Source: Myxococcales bacterium (GTDB taxonomy: Bacteria > Myxococcota_A > Bradymonadia > Bradymonadales > Bradymonadaceae). Taken from it: 6,328 bases of DNA. Positions 1-5,553 of this stretch are shown here, one piece after another. Where the stretch lies: positions 1-6,328 of the forward strand of contig SKNI01000592.1 in NCBI GenBank assembly GCA_007120615.1, read 5' to 3'. The notes under the pieces are model-generated. The model was not told where the DNA came from and did not search any database. It worked only from the letters and a program-made list of their open reading frames with translations. The translations under genes were made by a program, and so were the position numbers. The stretch's first letter is position 1; the number at the start of each line of letters is the position of its first letter.

Positions 1-55
1 AATCTCTCACCATTCTGATGCAGAACCGTATAACAAGCCCAACTCTTTCGCTACC

Positions 56-79
56 CGGAGCGCGGACCTCCGCGCTCCG
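56..79. repeat. Perfect 11-bp inverted repeat, GC-rich hairpin or operator
   Basis: CGGAGCGCGGA (56-66) and its exact reverse complement (69-79) are separated by two bases. As RNA this would fold into a 10-bp, very GC-rich stem with a 4-nt loop. No T-run follows on either strand, so it does not look like a standard intrinsic terminator. It lies about 100 bp upstream of the receiver gene. It could be a protein-binding site or the transcript end of a gene to the left of the window. The rest of 1-179 shows no convincing sigma-70 promoter to me: TTGCCA at 111-116 resembles a -35 box but has no -10 box at proper spacing. Confidence 0.55.
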
Positions 80-167
80 AGGGCGGTCCCACGCGCCAGT
101 AGCAAAATTGTTGCCATAGCGGTACGATGGACCCGGTCCGCAGTTGCACAACGATACTTGTTTTACC

Positions 168-172
168 GGAGG
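168..172 (+). promoter_or_regulatory. Ribosome binding site that sets the receiver start
   Basis: GGAGG lies 7 nt before the ATG at 180. The reading frame is open from a TTG at 144, but that codon has no Shine-Dalgarno sequence. The 12 extra residues would also precede the canonical first beta strand of a receiver domain. The ATG at 180 is therefore chosen. Confidence 0.8.
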
Positions 173-179
173 CTGTATT

Positions 180-542
180 ATGACAAGAATCCTTCTTGTC
201 GAAGACAACGAAATGAACCGCGATATGCTCTCCCGCCGCCTCTCCAGAAAAGGCTATGAGGTCGTCTTAGCCTGCGACGGAAAGGAAGCCATCGAGAAAG
301 CCCAGACCACCGCTCCCGCCATCATCTTGATGGATCTGAGCCTCCCTGTGCTCGACGGATGGGAGGCCACCCGACGTCTCAAGGCCGACTCTCAAACCAG
401 CGATATTCCGATCATCGCCCTGACGGCCCACGCCATCGACAGCGATCGGGAGGAAGCATTGAAGTGTGGATGCGATGACTTTGATACCAAGCCCATCGAT
501 ATGTCCAGACTGCTCACAAAAATTACGGCCTTTCTGGGCTAA
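180..542 (+). CDS. Single-domain response regulator (CheY/DivK-like receiver)
   Basis: A 120-residue protein consisting of one REC domain and no output domain. It starts with MTRILLVEDNEMNRDML, giving the acidic pocket E8/D9. The phospho-acceptor is D52 in LMDLSLPVLDG, the switch Thr is T82 in ALTAHA, and the conserved Lys is K104 in TKPID. All catalytic positions are present and the length is normal for a stand-alone receiver, so it should take phosphate from a histidine kinase in the cytoplasm and act by protein-protein contact. The DNEMNRDML and ALTAHA segments resemble receivers of the DivK type and those that work with hybrid kinases. The nearest candidate partner is the hybrid kinase at 2028-4094, but this pairing is inference. 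The gene converges on the diguanylate cyclase gene and its TAA (540-542) overlaps that gene's stop codon. No specific gene symbol can be assigned. Confidence 0.93.
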   Translation: MTRILLVEDNEMNRDMLSRRLSRKGYEVVLACDGKEAIEKAQTTAPAIILMDLSLPVLDGWEATRRLKADSQTSDIPIIALTAHAIDSDREEALKCGCDDFDTKPIDMSRLLTKITAFLG

Positions 543-1873
543 TCGCCGCTAAGCAGCACTCCTTCCTCGACGACACCCGTCCCACCGCCCTCGGAACGAA
601 GGGCGATGCGATTTCGCCCTCTGGCCTTCGCCTCATAAAGCGCCTGGTCGGCCCGTCGAAAAATGGCTGTTAAATTGGTGTCTTCCTCGCTCATCGTAGC
701 GACCCCGATGCTGGCCGTACAGTTGTATTTTACGCCGGCATTGGACACAAAACGCAGGTCTTCGATCGCCTGACGCAGTCGCTCGGCGGCGTTTTCCCCG
801 TGGGGCTTCAAAGGGGTGTCCGGCAAAACGATGATGAACTCTTCCCCGCCGTAGCGGCCGAGAATATCATCGCCCCGAAGGTTCTCATCCAACGTCTGCG
901 CCACCCGTCGCAACACGGCGTCGCCGTCGAGATGGCCGTGTAGATCGTTGACCGCTTTAAAGTGGTCCAGATCCAGGACCAACAGCGTCAACGGCCTGTT
1001 TCGTCTCTTCGCCCGGCTCAACAGAGAACTCGCCCGCTTAAAGAAATACCGCCGGTTGAGCACTCCCGTCAGATCGTCGGTGGAGGCGTGTAGCTGCATC
1101 GTCTCCAGACGCACGCTCTGCCCGATGGTAGTGCTCACGTGTCTGCCGACGCGGGAGGCCAACTCGATGACCCCATCGCTAAATGAACGCTCCGCAGACC
1201 GCCGCAAGGTCACCAGGCCGATGGGACTCGCTGCGTCCAAGGCCATCAGCGGTACGCATAAGAGATGGCTCCCCTCAATAACCACAAAAGGTTCCCAATC
1301 TTGCCCCTCGCCCCGGACCAACTCCTGGAAAGGAGGCCGTTGACTCTCTTTTGATCCGCTCTCGGCGAGGTCTCCCCAAGACGCGATGACCTTGCCGCTG
1401 CCTCCGTCGGCCAGCCACAGATAGGCTACTTCGCAATCGATGAGTTGGACGATCTTCTCCAAAATCGCCTGGGCCACCTGACTGGAGTCGGTCCCCTCGG
1501 TGCCCACCATAGCGATGGCCCGAAGAATATCGGCCACGCGACGCTGATAGCGCTCCTCGGAGACCACCGACTCTAACTGGCGAACCGACCCCAGAAGTGA
1601 CCAGGCCGACTCCCGGATGCGCCCGACCTCCGAGGCTTTGGTCCCCTCGGCGTCTTCCATCAACATCTCACTGTAGCCTATCACCGCCGACAACCCGTCG
1701 CGAATCTCTCGACTCAAATCCGCCAGGACCCTCGTGTTTTTATGGGCCGCGTCGACATATTCTTCAAGAACTTCCCCCAGCTGCCGATCGAATTCTCTGG
1801 AAAACTCGAGGTCTTCCCAGAGGGCCATCTCATCAGCACCTTTCTTTTTGCCTTCCTGGGGTGAATCTGACAT
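539..1873 (-). CDS. GAF-domain diguanylate cyclase with degenerate HisKA-like N-terminus
   Basis: A 444-residue cytoplasmic protein predicted to make cyclic di-GMP from two GTP. The GGDEF domain spans about residues 262-426. It shows DDLTGVLNRR (266-275), DLDHFKAVND (301-310; D301 binds metal, N309 and D310 bind guanine) and the active-site loop GGEEF (342-346). RGDD (333-336) sits five residues before that loop and matches the RxxD inhibitory site, so product feedback inhibition is expected. Residues about 108-252 look like a GAF domain and probably sense a ligand or a partner. Residues about 45-108 align with the HisKA domain of the kinase encoded upstream (both contain AVIGYSE), but the phospho-accepting His is R55 and no ATPase domain follows. 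No membrane segment is seen. The start has AGGGGA 6 nt upstream. The gene lies 154 bp downstream of the kinase gene on the same strand. A Gly-rich acidic tail (428-444) ends the protein. Class is certain; the signal is unknown. Confidence 0.93.
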   Translation of the reverse strand: MSDSPQEGKKKGADEMALWEDLEFSREFDRQLGEVLEEYVDAAHKNTRVLADLSREIRDGLSAVIGYSEMLMEDAEGTKASEVGRIRESAWSLLGSVRQLESVVSEERYQRRVADILRAIAMVGTEGTDSSQVAQAILEKIVQLIDCEVAYLWLADGGSGKVIASWGDLAESGSKESQRPPFQELVRGEGQDWEPFVVIEGSHLLCVPLMALDAASPIGLVTLRRSAERSFSDGVIELASRVGRHVSTTIGQSVRLETMQLHASTDDLTGVLNRRYFFKRASSLLSRAKRRNRPLTLLVLDLDHFKAVNDLHGHLDGDAVLRRVAQTLDENLRGDDILGRYGGEEFIIVLPDTPLKPHGENAAERLRQAIEDLRFVSNAGVKYNCTASIGVATMSEEDTNLTAIFRRADQALYEAKARGRNRIALRSEGGGTGVVEEGVLLSGD

Positions 1874-1929
1874 AGGACTTCCCCTGCCGAAGCTCGTCCG
1901 TGCAGTCTGGCGCGATACCGGCGCCCGAA

Positions 1930-1958
1930 GTTAAAAATTTTCCATTCACCTTTTACAA
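1930..1958 (-). promoter_or_regulatory. Weak candidate sigma-70-type promoter for the cyclase gene
   Basis: Read on the minus strand, TTGTAA (1953-1958) and TTTAAC (1930-1935) are separated by exactly 17 bp, and each matches its consensus at 4 of 6 positions. This A/T-rich patch lies 57 bp upstream of the cyclase ATG, in a 154-bp gap after the kinase gene. It could give the cyclase its own promoter instead of, or besides, read-through from the kinase. No terminator was seen in the gap. Confidence 0.25.
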
Positions 1959-2027
1959 TACTGGATTCTGGAGCGCTTGTCCCGTGGCACTTATAACTAC
2001 CCAATAAATCCACTCCAGGTTCAACTT

Positions 2028-4094
2028 TCATCGCCCCTCCAGTGATTCCAGGGAACGTCGAATTTCCGCTAAAATCTCCCCCGTCGCCCGTCCGGACTTC
2101 TCGATAATCCTGGCGGTATCGGCTTCCAGGCTGGCCACCTCCGCAGCGGTCAACTCCTTGGCCGTGCAGACCACTACCGGCACATCTCCAAATCGCTCAT
2201 CGCTTCGAAAACGACGCAAGAACTCAAACCCGTCGACCTCGGGCATCATCAAATCCAGTAGGATCAGGTCCACAGCCTCCCGATCTACCACTTCTAATCC
2301 CTGCTCTCCGTCTCCTGCCTGAAGCACCCGCCAGCCCTCCTTTCGAAGAATTCGGTCCAACAACTCCCGGGTCGCCTGGTGATCTTCGACGATGAGACAG
2401 GTATTTCGGGATTCCCCCAGCGCATAAGGCCGCAACAGCTCCACCAGCTTTCGACGATCGATGGGCTTGGTCAGGTAATGGTCCGCGCCCAGGGCAAAGC
2501 CCCGCTTCTTCTCGTCCAGCATGCTGACCAGAATCGCCGGGATCTCGCACACTTCCGGGTCCGACTTCAGCGCATTGAGGGTCTGCCACCCGTCCATCTC
2601 GGGCATCAACAGATCCAGGGTTACTGCCATCGGCTTTAGCCGGCGAACCAACTCCAACCCCTGACGACCATCGGGGGCTGCCGCCACCTGATAGCCCTCA
2701 TTTTCCAGGACCCGAGTCAGCAGATCGCGCGCCGAATCATCATCCTCGATCACCACCACAACCGGGGCGTCCTCTTTGCTGGAAAGCTCGTCGAGCATCC
2801 GAATCATCGAAGGCCCACCCTCCACCTCTATCGCCTCCTCCCTTTGAAACTCCACCGGGAGCAGCACCGAAAATGTGGTCCCCTCTCCGGGGGTCGACTC
2901 CACATCGATCGTCCCTCCCAGGAGACGACAATATTGCTTGGTGATCGCAAGGCCCAGTCCGGTCCCTCCAAATTTACGCGTCGTCGAGGCGTCGGCCTGC
3001 CGAAATGCATCAAAGACCAGGGCCAACTCCTCTTCGGTCATCCCCACCCCCGTATCGATCACCGAAAACCGAACCTTCGTGCAGTCATCCACCCCTTCCG
3101 CCCGCAGACTCACCGTTCCTTCGCTGGTAAATTTACAGGCATTGCCCAGCAGGTTCAGCAAGATCTGACGCACCTTGGTGACATCGGAAACCATCGTGAT
3201 CTCATCACCCGCACATTCTACCGCGATCTCATTGTGGTTATTCGCCGCCAGCGGTTTGATCGTCTCCTCGATATCACCGACGATCTCGGAGACCGAAAAC
3301 TCCGAAATCTCCAGATCAACCTTACCGGCCTCCACCTTGGAGAGGTCCAGGATATTATTGATCAGCGACAAGAGGTGATGCCCGGCCTTTCGAATGCGCC
3401 GCTGATCTTCGACAAATCGCTCGTCTCCCTGCTCCTCCATCTCCTCGATCAAGAACTCCGAGTAGCCGATCACCGCGTTGAGCGGCGTCCTCAACTCATG
3501 GCTCATATTGGCCAAAAAGGTGCTCTTCGTGCGACTGGCCATCACCGCCTCGTCGCGGGCGACCTCCAATTCCTTATTGAGCTTCTGCAACTCCCGCTCG
3601 GCCTCTTTTCGCTCCGTAATATTGCGACAGAGTCCCAGAATTACCTTCTGTCCATCCACCATAAATGCCCCCACCCGGGTCTCCACCGGATAGGTACTCC
3701 CGTCCTTTCGCAGATGAGTCCCCTCCACGGTGAAGACCTGGTCGGTGGTCATATCATCCCAGATCGCGCCCGGTTTGAGCTCCATCTCAAAGTCGGCCAC
3801 CACCATCGAGTTCAACTCTTCTCGGCTATACCCGAGCATCTCACAGGCCGCCTCATTGACGTCAATGATCCGCCCCCGGGTGTCGTGAATCATAAATCCA
3901 TCGGCGGCATGACGGATCATCTCATCGAAGTTGCGATCCAGGATCAGGGCACCACGGGCTCGCTCCGCAAAAATATCATCAGCCTCCTCCAAAAATTTGC
4001 GCCACATCTGCGGCGAGGGGGGCTCATCAGCCGATAAGCCCAGCGCGGTCAATTTTGCATTCAGAAGGGGATGAAATGAATCGTAGTCAGACAT
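2028..4094 (-). CDS. Soluble hybrid sensor histidine kinase, PAS-HisKA-HATPase-REC-REC
   Basis: A 688-residue protein from the ATG at 4094. A TTG start 10 codons earlier is possible but has no visible ribosome site, while GAGAGA lies just upstream of the ATG. Domains in order: a short N-terminal segment (1-50); PAS with PAC motif (about 56-162, ending in the typical LCRNITERK); a helical linker; HisKA with H199 in MSHELRTPLN; HATPase_c with the N-box (N314, N318), G1 DTGVGM (347-352), F-box (361-364) and G2 GGTGLGL (376-382); receiver 1 (about 444-558; E450/D451/D452, D494, S524, K543-P544); and receiver 2 (about 565-685; E570/D571, D614, T644, K666). No transmembrane segment or HPt domain is present, so it should sense a cytoplasmic signal through PAS, autophosphorylate, and pass phosphate to its own receivers or to separate proteins. 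In receiver 2 the Lys is followed by Ser rather than the usual Pro. The diguanylate cyclase follows on the same strand. The partner HPt and ligand cannot be told from the sequence. Confidence 0.95.
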   Translation of the reverse strand: MSDYDSFHPLLNAKLTALGLSADEPPSPQMWRKFLEEADDIFAERARGALILDRNFDEMIRHAADGFMIHDTRGRIIDVNEAACEMLGYSREELNSMVVADFEMELKPGAIWDDMTTDQVFTVEGTHLRKDGSTYPVETRVGAFMVDGQKVILGLCRNITERKEAERELQKLNKELEVARDEAVMASRTKSTFLANMSHELRTPLNAVIGYSEFLIEEMEEQGDERFVEDQRRIRKAGHHLLSLINNILDLSKVEAGKVDLEISEFSVSEIVGDIEETIKPLAANNHNEIAVECAGDEITMVSDVTKVRQILLNLLGNACKFTSEGTVSLRAEGVDDCTKVRFSVIDTGVGMTEEELALVFDAFRQADASTTRKFGGTGLGLAITKQYCRLLGGTIDVESTPGEGTTFSVLLPVEFQREEAIEVEGGPSMIRMLDELSSKEDAPVVVVIEDDDSARDLLTRVLENEGYQVAAAPDGRQGLELVRRLKPMAVTLDLLMPEMDGWQTLNALKSDPEVCEIPAILVSMLDEKKRGFALGADHYLTKPIDRRKLVELLRPYALGESRNTCLIVEDHQATRELLDRILRKEGWRVLQAGDGEQGLEVVDREAVDLILLDLMMPEVDGFEFLRRFRSDERFGDVPVVVCTAKELTAAEVASLEADTARIIEKSGRATGEILAEIRRSLESLEGR

Positions 4095-4180
4095 AGGTCT
4101 CTCGAAATAATATTGTGTAAACAACCTCTACTTGAAACGATACTTTCGGCGGCCTGTTCTGTCCATTGCAGCCGCGATTG

Positions 4181-4196
4181 TCTCAGAACTCTGAGA
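4181..4196. promoter_or_regulatory. 16-bp perfect palindrome, candidate regulator binding site
   Basis: TCTCAGAACTCTGAGA consists of 7-bp arms with a 2-bp centre. The flanking TTG and CAA add imperfect symmetry. It lies about 100-115 bp upstream of the start point predicted for the sigma-54-like promoter, a normal distance for an enhancer-binding protein site. It is also 87 bp upstream of the kinase start, so it could equally serve that gene. Only one copy was noticed in the window. Confidence 0.4.
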
Positions 4197-4267
4197 TCAA
4201 CACCGCGGTTTTTCAAGGATTTCCATCCAAAACGTGGAATCAGGCCGACGACACCGTGCACGCTCGG

Positions 4268-4284
4268 CAGGCACAATTCCTGCA
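4268..4284 (+). promoter_or_regulatory. Candidate sigma-54 (-24/-12) promoter of the Cys-rich protein gene
   Basis: AGGCACAATTCCTGCA places GG at 4270-4271 and GC at 4282-4283 with exactly 10 bases between them, the strict spacing of RpoN promoters. GGCAC and TGCA also agree with the consensus; three less critical positions differ. Transcription would start near 4295, leaving a leader of about 55 nt before the ATG at 4351. GCAGG (4267-4271) and CCTGC (4279-4283) in the same place form a small inverted repeat, which is an alternative reason for the pattern. No good sigma-70 promoter was found for this gene. Confidence 0.4.
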
Positions 4285-4340
4285 TCTATGAAGTCATGTC
4301 CTTTTGAGTTATCGTGAGAGCACCGATCATCGACCCCAAT

Positions 4341-4344
4341 GGAG
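4341..4344 (+). promoter_or_regulatory. Ribosome binding site that sets the Cys-rich protein start
   Basis: GGAG lies 6 nt before the ATG at 4351. An in-frame ATG at 4339 overlaps this Shine-Dalgarno sequence and would add four residues in front of the signal peptide. The ATG at 4351 is therefore the better start. Confidence 0.75.
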
Positions 4345-4350
4345 TTACCC

Positions 4351-5379
4351 ATGAGAGTTCTGAGTTTTGTCAGCGCGATATTTTTACTTTTCCTCGCCAC
4401 TGCTTCCACCGCCTGGGCGGATGAGTGTGACTGTCCCGACGATTACGATTGTGAAGTCTCCACCATCAGTTACTGTGAAGAGTCACCCCCCTGCGACCCC
4501 GGTGACGAAGAATGCTTCACCGACGAGCCCAATTGTTATGAAGAAACCCGGACTCGTTGCATCCCACCCCAATGTGAAACCGACAGCGACTGCTCCGGCG
4601 ACACCCTCTGCGTCGAGTACGTCTACGAAGCCTGCGCCGGCGGTGGTAGTTCGCCTGGCTGCGCCGACGGTCCAGACATCGGAGTCGGCTCCGACGGTGA
4701 AGACCCCGACAGCGGTGATGACGAATCCGAAGACACCGACGACACCGAAGAGACCGACTGTGTGGTCGAAGACAGCGACGAGCCGGAGTGCGACATCTCC
4801 ATCGAGCGCTATTGCGTACCACCCTATCTTGCTCCCTGCGACGAGGACGCCGACTGCGGTGACGGCTTCACCTGCGAGGATGACTCCATGGTAAGCTGCG
4901 TGGACAGCTCTGATCCGAATACCGAACCAGTATGCGAGTCGGGTGACGAAGACGGCCCCGGAAGATGTTCGCTGGATCGTGCGGAATGCCAGGCCGACGC
5001 CGATTGTGAATACGGCTTTGTCTGTCATGACAGCGATGGGCCCGCCTGTCCTCCTCGCAGCGACGGCGACGACCCAGATGACGGCGACGACTGCAGTGGT
5101 ACAGCCCCTGGATTCTGCGCTCCTCCCGATTATTACTCCCATTCAACCGGAGGAGACCGAGAGCCCACCAGCGACACTCCCGGCTCCACCGAAGAGGGCG
5201 AACTCATCGACAGCAGCCGGGTCGGCGACGACGACGGGTCTGCTCCCAACGACAGCGCCGGACAATCGGGAGAAGCCGAAAGCGCCGGAGGCTGCTCCAC
5301 CACCGGAGAGTCCACCCCCTCTCTCGTCTTCGTCATCGCGCTGCTCGCCGGCGCTGTGGGCATCCGCCGACGTCGCTGA
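4351..5379 (+). CDS. Secreted Cys-rich acidic repeat protein with MYXO-CTERM-like anchor
   Basis: A 342-residue surface or exported protein of unknown function. A Sec signal peptide occupies residues 1-23 (basic start, hydrophobic FVSAIFLLFLA, cleavage after AWA). The mature chain is very rich in Asp and Glu and holds 28 cysteines before the tail. Seven pairs show exact C-x7-C spacing (34-42, 62-70, 87-95, 147-155, 175-183, 225-233, 248-256). Three modules have identical C-x5-C-x5-C-x7-C spacing (75-95, 163-183, 213-233) with a [DE]-x-D-x-DC-like core (SDC or ADC). C-[IVA]-P-P occurs three times (70, 155, 256). Acidic stretches (about 112-136 and 237-247) separate the modules, and a Ser/Gly/Asp-rich spacer without cysteine (about 262-312) precedes the tail. 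The tail (313-342) has GGCS, a hydrophobic segment and RRRR, as in MYXO-CTERM proteins processed at the Cys. Disulfide-bonded folding outside the cytoplasm is inferred, and metal binding is possible. A candidate sigma-54 promoter precedes the gene and a terminator follows it. Confidence 0.88.
   Translation: MRVLSFVSAIFLLFLATASTAWADECDCPDDYDCEVSTISYCEESPPCDPGDEECFTDEPNCYEETRTRCIPPQCETDSDCSGDTLCVEYVYEACAGGGSSPGCADGPDIGVGSDGEDPDSGDDESEDTDDTEETDCVVEDSDEPECDISIERYCVPPYLAPCDEDADCGDGFTCEDDSMVSCVDSSDPNTEPVCESGDEDGPGRCSLDRAECQADADCEYGFVCHDSDGPACPPRSDGDDPDDGDDCSGTAPGFCAPPDYYSHSTGGDREPTSDTPGSTEEGELIDSSRVGDDDGSAPNDSAGQSGEAESAGGCSTTGESTPSLVFVIALLAGAVGIRRRR
4573..5049 (+). repeat. Three diverged 21-residue Cys modules within the secreted protein
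   Basis: The modules are encoded at 4573-4635, 4837-4899 and 4987-5049. All share the spacing C-x5-C-x5-C-x7-C exactly, with a core of the type C-x-x-D-[AS]-D-C and a Gly/Phe-Val/Thr-Cys second half in the last two. The residues between the cysteines differ widely, so the copies are old and not recent tandem duplications. Short motifs of the type C-x-x-D-x-D-C are common in exported proteins of Myxococcota. Confidence 0.75.
5287..5376 (+). other. MYXO-CTERM-like C-terminal sorting signal
   Basis: This region encodes residues 313-342: Gly-Gly-Cys-Ser, a short polar stretch with Pro, about 15 hydrophobic residues (LVFVIALLAGAVGI) and four terminal arginines. This tripartite order is the mark of the MYXO-CTERM family, where the invariant Cys is thought to be the processing and anchoring site used by myxosortase-type intramembrane proteases. 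No sortase gene is in this window, so it would have to be encoded elsewhere. Confidence 0.75.
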
Positions 5380-5414
5380 CCTCACCGAATTCACTTATAA
5401 GCCGCGTTAAAATA

Positions 5415-5449
5415 AGAGCCGCCGATCTTCGGATCGGCGGCTCTTTTTT
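5415..5449 (+). terminator. Strong intrinsic terminator with UUCG tetraloop
   Basis: A perfect 13-bp stem (5415-5427 with 5432-5444) is closed by C-TTCG-G, the extra-stable tetraloop, and runs straight into TTTTTT (5444-5449). It lies 36 bp after the stop codon of the Cys-rich protein gene, so it ends that transcript and makes the following gene a separate unit. The other strand shows only a weak T-rich flank. Confidence 0.93.
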
Positions 5450-5543
5450 ATGAATCTCAAATAAATTTAGATCCATTACTCTCGTCTCGCGTTCATAGAC
5501 AAATATGATTATGCTCGAGCACACCACAGACAACCGGCTTTTT

Positions 5544-5547
5544 GGAG
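5544..5547 (+). promoter_or_regulatory. Ribosome binding site before a triple ATG
   Basis: GGAG is followed directly by ATGATGATG (5548-5556). Only the third ATG (5554) has normal spacing of 6 nt from the Shine-Dalgarno, so it is taken as the start; the first has no spacing at all. An in-frame TTG at 5542 overlaps the site and is unlikely. Confidence 0.65.
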
Positions 5548-5553
5548 ATGATG

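Larger units (their letters stand above)
4095..4350. other. Divergent intergenic region between kinase and Cys-rich protein genes
   Basis: This 256-bp gap separates two divergent start codons and contains no convincing gene; short reading frames here lack ribosome sites and family resemblance. It holds the palindrome at 4181-4196 and the sigma-54-like element at 4268-4284, listed separately. Towards the kinase, TATTAT (minus strand, 4107-4112) resembles a -10 box but lies only 12 bp from the ATG and has no good -35 box, so I do not call it as a promoter. CGTGCACG at 4255-4262 is a further 8-bp palindrome. Confidence 0.6.

Noticed and set aside
135..148. GG and GC resembling a sigma-54 promoter before the receiver gene
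   Set aside because: Only 9 bases separate GG (135-136) and GC (146-147), while the sigma-54 spacing of 10 is strict.
948..1343. Plus-strand frame of 131 codons antisense to the cyclase gene
   Set aside because: It is fully contained in the GAF and GGDEF coding sequence, with no ribosome site or domain of its own.
1714..2031. A 105-codon minus-strand frame whose ATG overlaps the kinase stop (ATGA) behind GGAGGGG
   Set aside because: The start looks like translational coupling, but more than half of the frame overlaps the cyclase gene out of frame, the product resembles nothing known, and the GGAGGGG also encodes the last kinase residues. Proteomics or conservation would be needed to revive it.
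2844..4037. A 397-codon open frame on the plus strand, antisense to the hybrid kinase gene
   Set aside because: It lies wholly inside the well-supported kinase gene, has no recognisable domain, and its His/Arg/Leu-rich make-up is that of an antisense shadow of a GC-rich gene.
4061..4285. Short minus-strand frame in the divergent intergenic region
   Set aside because: There is no ribosome site before its ATG, its end overlaps the kinase start region, and no family resemblance was seen.
4483..5142. A 219-codon open frame on the minus strand, antisense to the Cys-rich protein gene
   Set aside because: Its Val/Ala/Gly-rich repetition mirrors the GAC/GAC-GAA-rich acidic codons of the real gene. 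The plus strand has a signal peptide, ribosome site, sorting tail and terminator.
5496..5524. TAGACA as a -35 box before the MG2 gene
   Set aside because: The six bases 17 bp downstream (GCACAC) do not resemble a -10 box.
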